Assembly: GCA_015654715.1 (NCBI GenBank)
Contig: JAATGK010000253.1
Location: 1 to 6,413, forward strand
From: Alphaproteobacteria bacterium
GTDB taxonomy: Bacteria > Pseudomonadota > Alphaproteobacteria > Micropepsales > Micropepsaceae
Reading direction: 5' to 3'
Length of the DNA: 6,413 nt
Part shown: piece after piece, positions 5,439 to 6,413 of the stretch
Position numbering within the stretch: the first letter of the stretch is position 1
Layout of the letters: every line of letters begins with the position of its first letter
Notes under the pieces: generated by a model
Databases searched by the model: none
What the model was told of the DNA's origin: nothing
Seen by the model: the letters and a program-made list of their open reading frames with translations, nothing else
Made by a program: the position numbers and the translations under genes

Positions 5439-6413
5439 GGCGAAAGCAGCTTGTCGACCTGAGCATCGGTCAGATTGGTACCAAAAAAGACGTGGTGAAA
5501 GCGGCGCACTTCCACCTTCAGATCGATGCGATAAAGCCCGGCATGAAGCTTGACGGCCAGCCACTCGGCCCCGAGCGCGCGCATAAACGACGGCGGCCGG
5601 TCGAACCAGTTGAAGGGATAAGCGGGCACCGCATAAACCTTGCCGGCCTTGACCGCCCTCAGCCGTGCCCAGCGCGGGTCGGATTTGATGGCAGCGGCCG
5701 TGGCGGCAAAGCGCGTGACGATCACATCGGGATCGATGGTGAGGAGCGTTTCAAGATCGATCGCGTAGTGATCAGCTGTCAGCGCCGTCTGATTACAAGG
5801 TAGCGCATTGCGCCCGCCCGCCAAACCGATCACTTCGGCGCGGTCGGTGCCGTCGCATTGCGAAGTCAGGCCGTCGATGCTTTCGGCATAATAGACGCGC
5901 GGCTTGTCTTTCACCGCGGCAGCGGATTTTTTGAGACGCGCCGTAATCTCCTCCAGCGCTTTCGCCAACGCTTCGCCGCGCGCCTCGCGATGAAATAACT
6001 TGCCGAGGAAGCGGAAGGTACCGGGATATTGCGCTAGCCGATCGACATCGATGAATATCACCGGCACATTGATCCGCTCCAGGTTCTTGACCGGATATTG
6101 CTCGCCGGTGGAGGTCCAGCCGAAGGCGACGTCGATGCCGAACGCTTTCAGCTTTTCCATGTTGGCCTCGGCGCCGCCGCCGATATTGGGCAGCCCCGCC
6201 ATGCCCGCGGGAAGGAACTCCAACATCTCCGGCTTTGGCGGCATCGGCGAGGCAAACCCGGCCACCAGATCGGGCGCGATTGCGGTAATCAGCGGAAACG
6301 CATGCGTCATCGCATAAGCGTGGTGAATGGCATCCGGCACCGTAACGTGGTGTCCCGACATATCGACGATTTCACGCGCCGAAGCCGGAACCGCTAGCAG
6401 GAGACAAACAGCA
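5435..6413 (-). CDS. Periplasmic metal/metal-complex binding protein, 5' end outside window
   Basis: Solute-binding protein of the FecB/BtuF type (Peripla_BP_2 fold) for the adjacent importer. The frame is open at the right edge. The first visible residues, AVCLLLAVPASA then REIVDMSG, are the end of a Sec signal peptide with an ASA cleavage site, so the real start lies beyond 6413. An internal ATG at 6361 would lose the signal peptide. About 325 residues are visible. Features include VTVPDAI near the mature N-terminus, IGGGAEANMEKLKAFGIDVAF, a linking helix around LAKALEEITARLKK, YYAESIDGLTSQCDG, VIGLAGGRNALPC and PFNWFDRPPSFMRALGAEWL. The last blocks recall CeuE/FecB-like proteins linked to iron or nickel uptake. 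Histidines are dense at the N-terminus (GHH, IHHAYAMTH), as are the two cysteines mid-protein. The neighbouring nif operon suggests Fe, Mo or another nitrogenase-related metal, but this is inference. Confidence 0.88.
   Translation of the reverse strand, partial: AVCLLLAVPASAREIVDMSGHHVTVPDAIHHAYAMTHAFPLITAIAPDLVAGFASPMPPKPEMLEFLPAGMAGLPNIGGGAEANMEKLKAFGIDVAFGWTSTGEQYPVKNLERINVPVIFIDVDRLAQYPGTFRFLGKLFHREARGEALAKALEEITARLKKSAAAVKDKPRVYYAESIDGLTSQCDGTDRAEVIGLAGGRNALPCNQTALTADHYAIDLETLLTIDPDVIVTRFAATAAAIKSDPRWARLRAVKAGKVYAVPAYPFNWFDRPPSFMRALGAEWLAVKLHAGLYRIDLKVEVRRFHHVFFGTNLTDAQVDKLLSP

Noticed and set aside
5439..5564. Longer permease start at 5564
   Set aside because: It would overlap the binding-protein gene by about 130 bp and add a non-hydrophobic leader not seen in the family; the ATGA overlap at 5438 is a better fit.

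Overview
The window is a compact piece of a nitrogen-fixation region from a GC-rich, probably alphaproteobacterial diazotroph. I infer this from base composition, codon choice, NifE/NifN sequence type and the sigma-54 promoter; the genus cannot be told from this sequence. It holds two convergent gene sets and almost no non-coding DNA apart from a leader of about 160 bp at the left edge.

Left to right: positions 1-157 are a regulatory region with a NifA-type upstream activator site (TGT-N10-ACA, 6-21). That site lies inside a 33-bp element that recurs 61 bp downstream (6-38 and 67-99). A good sigma-54 -24/-12 element follows at 126-140. Next comes a tightly coupled plus-strand operon: nifE (about 165-1568), nifN (1565-2905), nifX (2914-3384) and a 78-aa NifU C-terminal (Nfu) domain protein (3381-3617). 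NifE and NifN form the scaffold on which the FeMo-cofactor precursor matures. NifX binds and moves cofactor precursors. The Nfu protein probably carries Fe-S clusters. nifHDK, nifB and the rest of the pathway are not in the window.

The minus strand carries a complete FecCD-type ABC importer in the order binding protein (5435 to beyond the right edge), permease (4350-5438), ATPase (3605-4360). Its 3' end overlaps the 3' end of the nfu gene by 13 bp. The family imports iron complexes, cobalamin, haem and in some bacteria nickel or molybdate/tungstate. A nitrogenase-related metal is a reasonable inference, but the substrate is not readable from the sequence.

The most striking observation is at the nifE start. 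A perfect 7-bp tandem duplication (TGAAGGC, 159-165 and 166-172) separates the expected ATG (158) from the nifE frame. Removing one copy restores a textbook NifE N-terminus. As written, nifE has no in-frame ATG, GTG or TTG ahead of its first cluster-ligand cysteine, and only a CTG at 165 is available. This may be a real mutation, unusual CTG initiation or an assembly error. The second notable feature is the repeated, partly palindromic GTCGT/ACGAC element upstream, which goes beyond a plain NifA site.
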